Positions 20,910-32,068 of a DNA stretch of 64,000 nucleotides are shown piece by piece. The notes under the pieces are model-generated. The model was not told the DNA's origin, did not search any database, and saw only the letters and a program-made list of their open reading frames with translations. The DNA comes from Tetracentron sinense (Eukaryota; Streptophyta; Magnoliopsida; Trochodendrales; Trochodendraceae): assembly GCA_015143295.1 (NCBI GenBank), contig CM026565.1:25490052-25554051 (forward strand), written 5' to 3'. The translations under genes were made by a program, and so were the position numbers. Every line of letters begins with the position of its first letter. The first letter of the stretch is position 1.

Positions 20910-22600
20910 TTCTCTTCTTCAATCATCCTATCATCTTGAATCTCTATGCTTACTTGATCATCGGAGTGCCCTTGTAGGTCGAACGACCGTCTTATTCTAA
21001 GTCTAAATGAGTATAACAGCCAATCAGCTTCAGTCACGTGTTTGAGAGGTATCGGATTAGGTATTTTCCCCAACACAACCCAATAGAGAGAGAAGCAAGA
21101 ACATCAATGTACTCTCTTTTGTGGTGACTGGGGAGAAAGCCTCCCTGTTCTCTATCAAGGAGAATCTTTTTGTTCTTATTCTCTTGGTCTTCCACAGCTC
21201 GTGATTTGCTGATTCTCACTTATTTTCTTTCTTTTTACATGCTTGGGTGCAGCTCAAATCTCACCCCATCTAGATACTCTAGAAGTGACACTGGAGTCGT
21301 GGTGTGATAATTCTCGTTTGCTCATTCACTTGAGTAATTTGACTACCAAACCCAAAATAAAGCAGCTGTCTTCATGAATTACCAAGGTGATGGTACACGG
21401 AATTACACTGAGACACACCTTATAGACATCCGAGGAACTCAATGTTCATGTATTGGATTGGATCTCATGGACGTCCTCAAAGGTTGGCATGCTCAAATTT
21501 AACTTGTCTTGTCCAAGATAGGTTGAGACATTCTTCCTGTTTGACTATTAACGGAAAAAAGATGTCAAAGGGTAGGTAACTATTTAATTTTGGAGTTAGT
21601 TCCGATTTCTTGTGTCCCCTTATGGATTTATGGAAAATGATTAGGTGGGTACAAAATATTCTAGTTCCCTGGAGGTGTGGAGCATAGTATTCGAGAATTT
21701 TTTTTGAGGATCAAATTCATGGGCCATCTCGTCTGTACATTTCGTACATATCCTACCATTGTTATTTCTCATTTTTAGGTTAACTCATATTTATAGTATT
21801 TGTTAAGACTTGTATTAAGGTTAATGCAAAATTCTATAGAGAATGGAGAAACAAAGTTTTCTTGTAGAAAATGAGGAAAAGGGTTGTTCCTCTCATTTTT
21901 AGGCTTATTCTCTTCGTTTGGGAGATAGTGAGTTGGCATTTTCAGGCTTATTCTCTTCGTTTCGGAAATAATGAGTTGGGCTTGGCGTGAATTTCCATTG
22001 CCGTAGCCCACATTGGGTGACTCGCGTAAATCGTTGTGTCACTTGTTCTTGAATTTATATTTCCTATTTTTCTTTCATTTTTTGCATCCCAGCAAAGTCT
22101 TAATTAACAAGACCCCGACGCTACACAGAGTAAAATTAAAAATACTAACACTTAAGGAGAAGCAGCTCCTCACTAGTTTTGGTGGTAGTAGCATGAAATC
22201 TTGTTGCGAGAGCTTGTGTAGAGGTGGTTCACAAAGAGAAGACGGGAGGTGGGCAACCAAAGTATGCAAGCACAATGGTATTTTAAGGTGTCTTTCTTCT
22301 AGAAATGTATCCATAACAGTTCTTATTGGGAATTAGGCTGGTTCATGGTGAAGGATTTGAACAATTTCAATGGAGGCATTGCTCTTGATTCTGTTGCAGA
22401 TCATGAACATTTATGTGGCGGGCATGCAGGTCAAGGGAATTTTGCGAATATGTGCTAAACTCAAACTAATTAATGTGACATACAGATTTCATGTGCATTG
22501 ATACCAAATTCTACCTCTTAAATTGAGATCAAACTGTAATTCTGAAATTCTATTTACATCATCAGCTAATACTCTAGGATCTCCTGAAGAGACAATTGAA
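20910..22600. other. Intergenic DNA downstream of the WRKY gene
   Basis: No recognisable gene. The frame at 22013-22336 (plus) is overlapped by one at 22075-22314 (minus); neither resembles a known family. Confidence 0.4.
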
Positions 22601-22627
22601 ATACATGAAATTCTCTCTAGATTACTT

Positions 22628-23983
22628 TCACCAATTTCGTGGTGGATTATGATGAAGAATTTTCCCTGAAATTGCCGCCGCGAGTGCTGCTGTGAAACTT
22701 GGATCTTTCGTCAAGGAAGAAGCCATTTGCTCGACCAAAAACTGTTGAAACGCCGGCGATTGAATTTCCTGGCTAGACATTTTAGCATCATTACTTGATC
22801 TAGATTGGATCATATCAATAGTTATGGCTGGGTTTGGCCCTGGAGAGCTAACAGGGGCCGAGCAATGGACTGAACCAAGAGTGGCACCACGGCTTGAACT
22901 CAATGTCGGCACGGCTCGAGACGGGTGTGGGTGGTTGTGCTCACCTTCATATGTCGCTACCAAAATAGATTGATCTTCCATACTTCTTTGCACCTGAGAA
23001 AATCAAAATTCACAAAAAAAAAATTAGGATCATACTCTTAGAATTAGAAGTAACAAATTTCTAAAGAGATGAAATGGGTTAATTTGGATTAGGCTCACCT
23101 TCTTTTTGACTGGGCAAGTAGGGGCATATGAACACTTGAAGTAAGCTCTAGGAGATGGGTTATCTCTGGTAACTTTCTGACCATATTTCCTCCATTGATA
23201 CCCATCTTTCACTACCAGGCTCGTATCGGATGCATCGGTCTGTACATAGACCTTTGATACCTTAGTTTTGATCACTTCTCGGGGTTTCTTACATGAATCT
23301 TCATCACTAGAACTGCTCTCAGTATTCCCATTAATTCCATTATTATTACTGTTATCATTACTTTCCGCTTTTCTTTTCCGCGATGTAGTGAGCTCTTTTT
23401 CGGCGTTCTTGCTCTTCAGATCCATCAACTGGCTTTGCAAACTATTGTAGTTCTCGCAAAGCACGGTTAGCATCTCGGTTAGCTTCTTGTTCTCTGTACT
23501 CACCCGATTCAACTCCTTGACTAGAACTCCGCCCTGGAAACAAAAATAGCACCACGCATGCTCAGGAGATATGAATAATATTTTAAAAATCCTAAGTAGA
23601 AAATATGAGAGTTTGTAAGGAGGTTTTGTCCCATCGAAGTGACATCCATATAGGTTAGGTCCTCACAAATTGGTCATATCAATAGAAATTAAATTAGTTT
23701 ATTTTATTGATATGTAGATTGGGGAGATTAGCAATTGGTTTACCTCTTCTTTCACTGAGAATTTCCTTTCCCCACCAACAAAATTGCCTTCCAACTCTTT
23801 CTTCTAAACCAAAAGAAAAGAAGATTGAGTGAGTTGAGCAATTCAAACAAGTGACAAACACAAAGATCCATAACCATGGGGCATACCAAATCAAATTCTA
23901 CTCACCGGAATTTCATCGGCATGTCGAAGAGGATTAACATTGAGATCGAAGCCGAGGGAATTATCCATCCATGTAGAGTTCAT
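22628..23983 (-). CDS. Group IIa WRKY transcription factor (WRKY40-like), 4 exons, 312 aa
   Basis: A nuclear DNA-binding protein expected to bind W-boxes (TTGACC/T). Exons on the minus strand are 23906-23983, 23744-23803, 23099-23533 and 22628-22993. Every intron is GT..AG and in phase 0 (donors GTGAGT, GTAAAC, GTGAGC). Exon 1 starts [10 protein letters not shown] and carries NVNPLRH, the usual WRKY40-type N-terminus. Exon 2 ends RKFSVKEE. Exon 3 has a leucine-zipper coiled coil (residues 50-85), a basic RKRK signal (98-101), an acidic Ser-rich linker, and WRKYGQK at 160-166. The zinc finger is C180-x5-C186-x23-H210-x-H212, and its last intron falls after CPVKKK as in group II genes. The C-terminus ([11 protein letters not shown], then [15 protein letters not shown]) is typical of the group. 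Length and structure look intact. Family members act in defence and abiotic-stress signalling, often as repressors; that role is inherited knowledge, not shown here. Confidence 0.95.
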
Positions 23984-24084
23984 AACTGCGTCCTAGGGTA
24001 TTTTCCGGCGTAGCTCCGACGAATATCCGGCACAAATACTATCAATTTGCTTCAACTAATGAGAGGAAGAACCAAAGGATGTTA

Positions 24085-24093
24085 AAATATATA
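24085..24093 (-). promoter_or_regulatory. TATA box of the WRKY gene
   Basis: CTATATATTTT on the minus strand lies about 105 bp upstream of the start codon, leaving room for a 5' UTR of about 70-80 bp. Confidence 0.6.
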
Positions 24094-24293
24094 GAAAGAC
24101 TAAGGACTTTGGCCTGGCTTGAAGGGAAAGTAAGAGGAAGAAGAGGTTGTGATAAAGTGTATTTAAGAAATCAGCTGTAAATCGTCACCCAAGAGGTGTC
24201 ACCAGCTTTACAAGACAATATATGAATGAAACTCATGGGCGATAAGTGTTTTATAATAAAATGGGGTGATATGTAAATGATTTCAGTATAGAA

Positions 24294-24392
24294 AGTCAAG
24301 CAAGTTGAACTTGAAATACTTCTACTTTCAAAGTCAAGCCCACCAAAAAATTTATTTGAAATCCACCTTGCATCTTTGAGAGCTCTTTGACC
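24294..24392. promoter_or_regulatory. W-box cluster upstream of the WRKY gene
   Basis: TTGACT on the minus strand at 24294-24299 and 24332-24337, and TTGACC on the plus strand at 24387-24392, all 310-410 bp upstream of the start codon. Group IIa WRKY genes are known to be auto- and cross-regulated through W-boxes, so the cluster fits feedback control. Binding is inferred. Confidence 0.5.
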
Positions 24393-24399
24393 CAATCTT

Positions 24400-25485
24400 A
24401 TCTTGTCGGCTCATAGATTACTTTTCTCTCACGTTTTCAAGAATTTTCACGTTACAAGAATATTGTTTATGAGGAATTGTAGTATGTTGAACACGCATAT
24501 ATATTGTATGTCTTTCCCATGTCGGTCGTTCGATCAATGATACGGGGTGTCTTGAATTCTTGATGAATAGATCGTAGGATTCTAATCATATCAAGGACCC
24601 AATTCGTATCCGATAGTGGAATACGGGCGTTGAGTTACTCAACCCTTTACCTTATGATTGGTCAATTCTAGTTTTCAATGGGAGGGTGAATGAATATAAT
24701 TCCGCCGTAGAGTATATTAAATCAGATCAAATGGTTAGAATTGTTTGATTGGTGGATATTGGTTAATGGGAAAGGTACAAATTTGAAAAGATACGATTCT
24801 ATAAAATTTCAATTTGTATAAGACTTGTACATGAGCTCAACCAAGGTTCATTGACCTTCCACCCCTTTTCCTCTTGACTCTTCCAAAAATTCAAGTGGTT
24901 ATGCCCACACGGTTTGGGGGGGGTTTTGAGGGGATTAACATGGACCCCAACATTCAAAGAATCTAGACTCTCTCCATTTTCTATCCCTTTCCACCTTTTA
25001 TTTCTCATTCCATGAATGAATAAATATCTTTTCTTGTCTAATAAATTTGATATTGACATATCACCTAATTTTGGAACCACTTATGTCTTACTAATGATCA
25101 AAATTCAAAAGTGCATGTATATTCATCCCCCTTTTTTCCTCATTCGGTGATGAAGACTAGTTACGAATTAAGCACTTGAGATGCATAAAAAGTCATTTGC
25201 CTTAAGATTATTTAGGTTATTTAGTCACTTTCGAGTGATTAAATCAACCTTATTAGTTTTTCCAAGGCAATTGGCATTTGGTTACCACATAAATAAATGT
25301 TTTTACAATAATTGATTACAGGAAAATATTTGATGATAAGCGTTGTTGTTAATAAGCACTTATAGTTGTAACTCTGTTTAGTTGGCAGTCGATAAGTGAT
25401 TATTTGATCATTTTTAAGAGAGTCATGAGAAAGGAACCACGAAGTCCCTTCCTAGCTGACTAAAAAAAAAACTGACTGAAATGTC
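24400..25485. other. Intergenic DNA, no feature seen
   Basis: AT-rich, with one frame at 24799-25080 (minus) lacking any recognisable domain. Confidence 0.35.
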
Positions 25486-25645
25486 CTTATGTCCTTTTTA
25501 ATCCTTTTTTAAATATGGTTAAACTTAAATAAATTATTATTATTATTATTATTATTTTTCTAAAAACCAAGGTTGGATGGATAAACTCTAGAGATGAGTG
25601 AATCTTAACCATAGTTAATGGGTATTAAAAAGGAGGGCGTGGACT
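25486..25645 (+). repeat. Single copy of the ~145-bp CACGTG-array repeat family
   Basis: ATGGTTAAACTTAA, an (ATT)n spacer, CTAAAAACCAAGGTTGGATG, GAGTGAATCTTAACCATAG and GGGTATTAAAAAGG match the tandem units at 16770-17560 in order. The CACGTG core is mutated (GGAGGGCGTGG). Confidence 0.65.
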
Positions 25646-25649
25646 AATG

Positions 25650-27110
25650 AGATCGCATGGTCAACTAGGAAGTTAACCGGGCAATCCATTTTCCTTTTAA
25701 AAATGATATTTTGATATTTAAAAAATAATAATAATTTGAAGAATCTCTCTCAAGCTTAATAGATATAATTATATGTCTTATTGGATGCAAATTTGAGTGC
25801 TTATAATAATTTTCACATAGTCTTATCCGGACATATTTTGTACAATTATATAAACGATTAAATCCCAAATGAACCCTAATTGATTTGAGACCAATTTTTG
25901 AAAATTAAAATATGTTGGTTTAATTAAGCTTGTGTTTCCTTGGTTTGAGAGAATTCTTAAAATAAGTTGAAATTTACATGTGTACTCTAAAGAAAATTAT
26001 CCTTTTCTTTGCCTTTAGTAATCACCTTGTGGTGTTATTGAGTATACCAAAAAAATATCTATGCAGAAATTCACCATTTTTCCTGTTTATATATTACGCA
26101 AAGTATGTGCATCTTATACGTGAAGTGATTTTCTACATAAGTGTTTATAAAACAAATAATCTATACTAATTAATAAGTACTTCCGTTTAAAACTTTAATT
26201 TATAATTTGATAATTTATGATAAGCTAGGTTTTCGGGGGAACTTCAGAGATTAGAAGAAACACCCATTGAAGGCCCTGTCAAACTTAACTAAGAATTATG
26301 TCTCTATCCCCATTGAAGTAAGAAGGTTTAGTGCATGAAATTGATAATTAGAAAACTAATGATTCTTGTTTCGCTTTCTTGTTTCTCACTTAATTACTTT
26401 GGTTTGGGGAGATTAGTCTAATGACATCGCGTTAAGTGGACGGTCCATTATGTCATAGTAGTGAGGTCATTAGTTTGAGCAAATGCTTACCTAATCAAAA
26501 TTGATAAGCAAATGGTACCGAACCTAATCCAAGAGGACCCCGAGGACTAAACCCCTAGACCATGATCACTTAGTTGGTGGTTAATTAGCAGTACATTGGA
26601 TCTGTCCTAACTTGTAATTATCACCCTAGGTTCGCCATAATTCCATTCTATTCAAGGGTTACATGGTGACGATCTACTTCTTGTCGCTCACTATAACTTA
26701 TATGAACGCCCTTAATAAAAATTGGACATGTAATAATTATTTTTAAAATCTAAAAAAAAATCATTTAAGGGGAGTCCTTTTAGAGAATATGAGAAAAAAA
26801 AAAAGAGTCACAATAGATATATATATATGTTATTGAATTGAAAATTAATCCAACCTAAGTTGAAATAAATGAATACTATTAAATTAATGTTGATTGACTA
26901 AGATTAATAAATATATTTTTGACATTTGAACGGACATCATAAACATATTTATTGAGACATTTTTTTTGTCTCTCAGAAAACCCACCATAAATGAATTTTT
27001 CCAAATTTCATGAGGTCACTGCTACATGTCCATTGTTTTGAGGACCCCACCATAAATGCAAAATATTTTACTTTTTTTTTTTTTTTTGGTAATGAATAGG
27101 TTATAAGACA
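25650..27110. other. AT-rich intergenic DNA
   Basis: No gene recognised. 26410-26600 has a B-box-like GGTCATTAGTTTGAGC and a compact, less AT-rich body that could be an old SINE, but no target duplication was found. T/A runs occur at 26820 and 27072. Confidence 0.3.
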
Positions 27111-27114
27111 GTAA

Positions 27115-27700
27115 AAATGGCAAAGAAAATGATTGCACGAGGTCGGCGGGATTAAAATTGACTCGTAATCTTCTCCAGTTGTAACCCGTTTTTGACAAAA
27201 CTAGTTACGACCATGTGGTCCCAATGTGTCTCTTTTTGCAATAGGTTTATATCCTAAACAAAGTAAAAAAGGCAAAGAAAATGATTGCACGAGGTTGGCG
27301 GGATTAAAATTGACTCGTAATCTTCTTCTCTAGTTGTAACCGGTTTTTGACAAAACCAGTTACACCCATGTGGTCCCCACGTGTCCCTTTTTACATCCCT
27401 TAACTGTGGTTAAGATTCACTTACCCCTAGGGTTCACCCACCTATCTTTAGTTTTTAGAAAATAATATTTAAAAAAGTTAATCTTAGGTGTTGGTAAATG
27501 CTAACCACAATTAACAAATTTTTATATTATTATTTTCTAAAAACCAAGGATAGGTGAGTGAACCCTATGGGTGAGTAAATCTTAACCATAGTTAAAAAGT
27601 ATCAAAAGGGACATGTGGCCCCTCAAGGATGTAACCGGTTTTGGCAAAATCGATTACAACTGGAGAAGACTACGACTCATTAAAATTATGTTAATTCAAG
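27115..27700. mobile_element. Long inverted-repeat (foldback) element with a duplicated left arm
   Basis: The left arm (ATTGACTCGTAATCTTCTCC, then AGTTGTAACC and GACAAAACTAGTTAC) is inverted in the right arm at 27620-27690 (GTAACCGGTTTTGGC, ACAACTGGAGAAGAC). The left arm occurs twice, at about 27115 and 27267, a direct duplication with a 152-bp period. The middle carries a copy of the 145-bp repeat family: AACTGTGGTTAAGATTC, a spacer, AATCTTAACCATAGTT. No transposase. Confidence 0.65.
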
Positions 27701-27809
27701 CTCGGAAAATGGCCAATTAGTCCTGGTCATGGGACAACTTAAAGGCATGTAGTTGGTACGGAGATACAAGGTTTGAAACGGCTCCTCTTGACTCGGGCCT
27801 ATATGAGTT

Positions 27810-28130
27810 AAGGTAACACAGTGGATCGTGACAATTCAGTAATTGAATAAAGGAAAACAAATATAGAATTAAATAATTTCAATTTTTTTATTTGTAAGCA
27901 AAATATATTACTAAAAACAGAGCAAAGTAACTCTCTAGTCTCTACCACGTTCAGGTGGATAAGAATCCCGGAAGGACTTAGATTTTGCTTAATGCACGTG
28001 ACACAACCCTGGCTGGAAAAGCAAAGCAAATCGAATGTGCTCTTTCATGTGGTCATGGGTGTTTGAAGGCTAAGATCAAAGCGGTTGTACGAATTTATAA
28101 TAATTGTGCAAAAAAAAATCTTAGTCATCA
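27810..28130. other. Intergenic DNA, no feature seen
   Basis: Nothing recognisable; a 73-codon minus frame at 27808-28029 has no domain. Confidence 0.3.
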
Positions 28131-28136
28131 AACATT

Positions 28137-28379
28137 TGTGTTCGTTTGACGAGAAAATGAAGGGAAAGTAAAAAAAAAATGTGTTTTATTTTATTTTATT
28201 TTTTGTTTGGTTTGTAAGAAACACTTTCATTTTCTTACATATTTTTGTACTTTCTTAATACTGACAAACTTTTTCCCAAAAATTTCATTCATCTTTTAAT
28301 GATTATTTTGTAAAAAATTTTAAGTTTATTTTCTTTTTCATTTATTTTCTTTCATCCACTTTCTCGTCAAACGAACACA
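28137..28379. mobile_element. MITE with 20-bp terminal inverted repeats (243 bp)
   Basis: The ends TGTGTTCGTTTGACGAGAAA and TTTCTCGTCAAACGAACACA are perfect inverted copies. The interior is T-rich with weaker inverted symmetry (ATTTTCTTAC and similar). No coding capacity. The superfamily is unclear because the target duplication was not resolved. Confidence 0.75.
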
Positions 28380-28389
28380 CCCTTAAGCC

Positions 28390-29200
28390 AGAAGGAAGAG
28401 TACATACGATTTGGTTCATTGAAAAAGTTACTCCATTTAGTGCTAGCATCAATGCATACTTTCAAACTCTCACTCTAATAGTGGAACTTGTCGTTGATAT
28501 CCCTTCAAAAGTCATGCTAGCATTACTCCCATGTAGAATTCAACACTTATCCTTACTTTTAATTGAAAACGAACACTTATCCTTACTTTAAAATGAATGC
28601 ATGAAACTAAGGCTATCACACCTCATCAGTTCACTAGGTTATGTTAATAAGTAAAAGAGGAAGTTATGATTTCAACCCGTCTTTGGTAATAAAGAAAAGT
28701 AACACCCTTGTGCTAATATAGTTAAAGAGTTTGAAAGCCAGGTTAAGTTAGTATTTTACTTTGGAGATGCATTTTTAAAAAAATAGGTTTAATCTATTTT
28801 ATTTTATTATTGTTTTTTTTTTTTTTAATATGGGTAGTTTGCTGGCCGGAGAATCAGCCTAGCACTCCTCTTTCAAGGACTCTGAAAGTCACCCAACCAA
28901 GCACGAAAAAATAATGCATAAGGGCAAGTGCACAAGTGAATTGACTAGTCATGAATACCTTTTTCCATTGATTTCAATGGTAGTACATCTTTCGTTTGGA
29001 TGGATTGTGATTATTCTCACGAATTGATATGACAATTAAAAAGTATATTTTTTAACTAGTGAAAAGATATTAACTTCTTACTTATTAACATAGATAATTA
29101 ATTCCTACACAAGAAAAAATGAACTTGAAATCCCTTACCATTGTAACCAGAATTCTTGGAGTTTGGTACAGCACAAAAGCTTAAGTGTTCTTTTAACTCT
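28390..29200. other. Intergenic DNA, no gene recognised
   Basis: Includes a short direct repeat (AACACTTATCCTTACTTT at 28543 and 28570) and T-runs near 28810. Confidence 0.3.
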
Positions 29201-29204
29201 AAGT

Positions 29205-29350
29205 GAACAGTTTTAACATTTATAATTAATATTTTTTTTCTAAAAACTAAGGATGGATGGTTGAACCTTAAGTGTTAGTAAATTTTAATCACAGTTAAAA
29301 GTTATTAAAAAGGATAAGTGTTGACTTATGGGACGTAACTAGACTCCGGT
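29205..29350 (+). repeat. Copy of the ~145-bp repeat family
   Basis: CTAAAAACTAAGGATGGATG, GTGTTAGTAAATTTTAATCA and TTATTAAAAAGGATAAGTG follow the same order as the tandem units at 16.8-17.6 kb, but the copy is diverged. Confidence 0.5.
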
Positions 29351-29870
29351 TATAACCATAGGGAATTCAAGTGAAAAGAAAAAGTGACGAGTCTTGCCCG
29401 AGTCAATTTGTGATTTCCTCAACTGCTCCAACTGCCTGGCCGAGTCATGCCCGATTCATTTGGTAATTTCTTCAACTACCTTATGTGTTTGCCTTATGTG
29501 TTTGGATGACGCATGCACTTGCGACATCAGAAAAAAAAAAAAGCGTGTTTGGTCCACATTTTCTTAAAGCTTAGCTGTAACACGCGTTTGAAGACTACAG
29601 TCCCAGCCGTTATAGGAACAGGAATTCGGGGTTCTTTGTTTGTTTGCTGAACTACTCTCACTAAAGAGGCCTTTGGTCCAACTTTCTTTCTTTATTCTAT
29701 TAATTTTTTTGTTTTTTTGGTTAATTCATTTCTAATACTTTTTTTTTTGGGTAGAAAATTCATTTCTAATACTTCAAAACCAGAAAAAGTAGGGGCTGGC
29801 AATGGCTTTGGATTGTCTCTGGCAAAGCAGAAAGGGCTTGTCTCAGGGTTCCATAGAATAGGTGACAAGT

Positions 29871-29916
29871 GGTGGAGAAGTCAAAATCATGGGCCCATGA
29901 TTTTGACTTCTCCACC
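29871..29916. repeat. Perfect 46-bp palindrome
   Basis: Exactly self-complementary about 29893/29894, with GGGCCC at the centre and GGTGGAGAAGTCAAAATCAT as the left arm. There is no loop. Confidence 0.97.
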
Positions 29917-29967
29917 CATTATAAGACATGTGGCGATAAGTGTGTGAGAATAAGGGTGAGAGATATT

Positions 29968-30021
29968 AAATGGGGAGAAGTCAAAAATATAGGGAGAAAA
30001 TGGAATGACTTCTCCCCATTT
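29968..30021. repeat. Hairpin with 16-bp stem related to the 46-bp palindrome
   Basis: AAATGGGGAGAAGTCA (29968-29983) pairs with TGACTTCTCCCCATTT (30006-30021). The stem shares GGAGAAGTCA with the palindrome 55 bp to the left, so the two may be the ends of one foldback element. Confidence 0.85.
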
Positions 30022-30480
30022 AAACGCCAACTGTCGCACAATGTATGGAACCCCGAGAGGGGTTTCAACCCTGGCTTCGACAGAGACAATCCGAGGCCGC
30101 TGGCAATGGGTTGTGTGCCTGTGGCGGTTGAGTTGGGCCGGGTTAAGTAAAGGCATCACCCGTCAGAGTCGGAACCAGAATTTTTTTATTTGGAGGAGGG
30201 CAACATATAAATGTATCAAGAAAATTAATCGGGAATTTTGTTGGTCACTTGCAGAGGCAAAGTTAATGTTTCAAGAAAATGATCAAATACGCACAAAATA
30301 TTACGGGGCTTGGGGTTCGAGGATAGATTTTTTTTGTTTTTGAATAATGGGTCCATCGTGATCATGAATTCATTAATGTTGCATTTCAATAAAAGTTAAG
30401 TACACAAGAAAAATAAGGACCTTCCGTTTTGGAAGAGTCATTATATGAATAAATTAGCTATCTTTTTAAATTTGGGGGTG
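30022..30480. other. Intergenic DNA, no gene recognised
   Basis: The overlapping open frames at 29887-30159 (minus) and 30005-30343 (plus) run through the hairpin region and show no family resemblance. Confidence 0.35.
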
Positions 30481-30498
30481 TGATTCTTTATGGACACG

Positions 30499-30675
30499 CC
30501 TCCCCAACCTACGTCGTGTCTTTATGATTCCTTTAACTGTAGTTAAGATTCATTAATCCAAAAGTTAATTTTTTTTCCTTCTAAAAACCAAGATTGACTT
30601 TATTAACCCTAAGAATTAGTAAATCTTAACCATAATTAAAGGGAATCAAAAAGAATATGTGGCGAGTTGGGGAGG
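30499..30675. mobile_element. Foldback MITE of the ~145-bp repeat family
   Basis: The ends CCTCCCCAAC and GTTGGGGAGG are inverted, and inner arms (CCTTTAACTGTAGTTAAGAT / AATCTTAACCATAATTAAAG) extend the pairing to about 60 bp each. The loop contains CTAAAAACCAAGATTGAC. This shows the family can exist as a free-standing inverted-repeat element. Confidence 0.7.
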
Positions 30676-30787
30676 ATTGTGTAGGTGATATGCGCATGTG
30701 TAAACAATCGTTTTCTCTTAATTTTTTTTTTTATATTATACATATAAAAAAAGTTATATAATTTTGAGTGGACCAAACTTCTCACAT

Positions 30788-31082
30788 AGCATTACAAGAA
30801 ATTGGCTCATCGTTCACAATTTTTATCCGTAACCATAGGTCATTAATCACGGTTATAGCGTATAGAATGAATCGTAACCTTTCGACGAGTGATCGTATGT
30901 CGTATCAAATATCATGGTTATTTAATCGTGATTATATATGTAAATTAACCGAGATTATATATTTAAATACGATCATTTCAAGTTCATCTTACAATCATGG
31001 TTTCATAATAACCATGATAATTAAAATTAAAAGCTCACGGTGTTTTAATAAACTGTGATCATTGATTTTTTTTTTTGTGATC
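30788..31082. mobile_element. Possible degenerate CACTA-type MITE
   Basis: Begins CATTACAAGAAATTGGC, close to the CACTACAAGAAA terminus of plant CACTA elements, and ends in a T-run then TGTGATC, a poor match to the expected TTTGTAGTG. The interior has paired GGTTAT/ATAACC words. Weak evidence. Confidence 0.3.
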
Positions 31083-31084
31083 TT

Positions 31085-31630
31085 TCTCTATTTTATTTTT
31101 CAATTAAAATTCTACTTCATACAACCCCTACCACCTGTACTTTTAAATTTATACATGAATAAAATAAACCATTCATCCACATAACAACTTGTAAATAATA
31201 ATATAAATTAACTCCATCATGAATATTATAACAACAACAAACTATATTTTATTAATTAATAGGAATTTATTCGTAGTGTGCTCAGAATACATATATGTAC
31301 AAATGATAGTTAATCTAAACAAAAACACTTCTCAAGTATTTTTTTTTGGAATGAGACACACGGTTAGGCCGCAACCCCGGTTAGCAAGTATTCAATCATA
31401 TAATTTTTACGTTCTATTATTGTTTTATCACTATATGTTTCATCACCCTTAACAAAATAATCAACAATCTCATATATGGTTCATTGCTTGTGATGATGTC
31501 CCTCAAGCAAAACATGGTGTAGTTACTACATTCCCAATTACCTTTTTGTTTGGGACACTACAAAAAATTAAGATAATGATAAGAATATTAGTTATGTTTA
31601 ATACATAAAATTTATTAAACAATGAGTAAA
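31085..31630. other. AT-rich intergenic DNA
   Basis: No gene. A CACTACAAAAAATT word at 31554 resembles a CACTA end but has no partner. Confidence 0.3.
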
Positions 31631-31632
31631 AG

Positions 31633-31987
31633 TAGGGATGGCAATAAGTCGGGTTAATCGGGTATCTTGCCCCAACCCACCCCTATTGGGATGAGTTTGG
31701 GGAGCTCTTAAACGGGGTAGGGACAAGTTTGGGAATGGAGGGTTAAACCAGGCTCGGGTTCGGGCCAGGGATGGGTTTAAGCCGCCCTGTCTCATTTATA
31801 ACACAAAATTACTATTTTACCCATAAATTAATCATAAAATTAACTTAATATATTACTTATAATATGAAATATTACTGTCCTGACCCGACTTGACCCGCCC
31901 CGACTAGTGCTTAATGGGACGAGTGCGGGACAGGGTTAAGAAGGGCTGGGGACACCCTGGCCCAAACCCGACCTATTGTCATCCCTA
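31633..31987. mobile_element. hAT-type MITE (355 bp)
   Basis: The ends TAGGGATGGCAATAAGTCGG and CCGACCTATTGTCATCCCTA are inverted with two mismatches. The flanks AGTAAAAG (31625-31632) and ATTAGAAG (31988-31995) agree at six of eight positions, consistent with an aged 8-bp hAT duplication. GC-rich arms surround an AT-rich core; no transposase is present. Confidence 0.65.
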
Positions 31988-32068
31988 ATTAGAAGGACTA
32001 AATAATGTCGAACGCACCTTAAAATTAATATATTTCGCTCTTCTGGGTCTATTCTTGTCTTTCAAAAG

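Noticed and set aside
22013-22336. 107-codon plus frame and 79-codon minus frame downstream of the WRKY gene
   Set aside because: No family resemblance, mutually overlapping, and no splice or promoter context. I cannot support a gene.
26410-26600. A second SINE
   Set aside because: Only a B-box-like word is present. No A-tail, no target duplication and no clear end.
30788-31560. A complete CACTA transposon from CATTACAAG (30790) to CACTACAAAA (31554)
   Set aside because: The second word is in the same orientation as the first, not inverted, and no 3-bp duplication was found. Only a degenerate MITE at 30788-31082 is kept, at low confidence.
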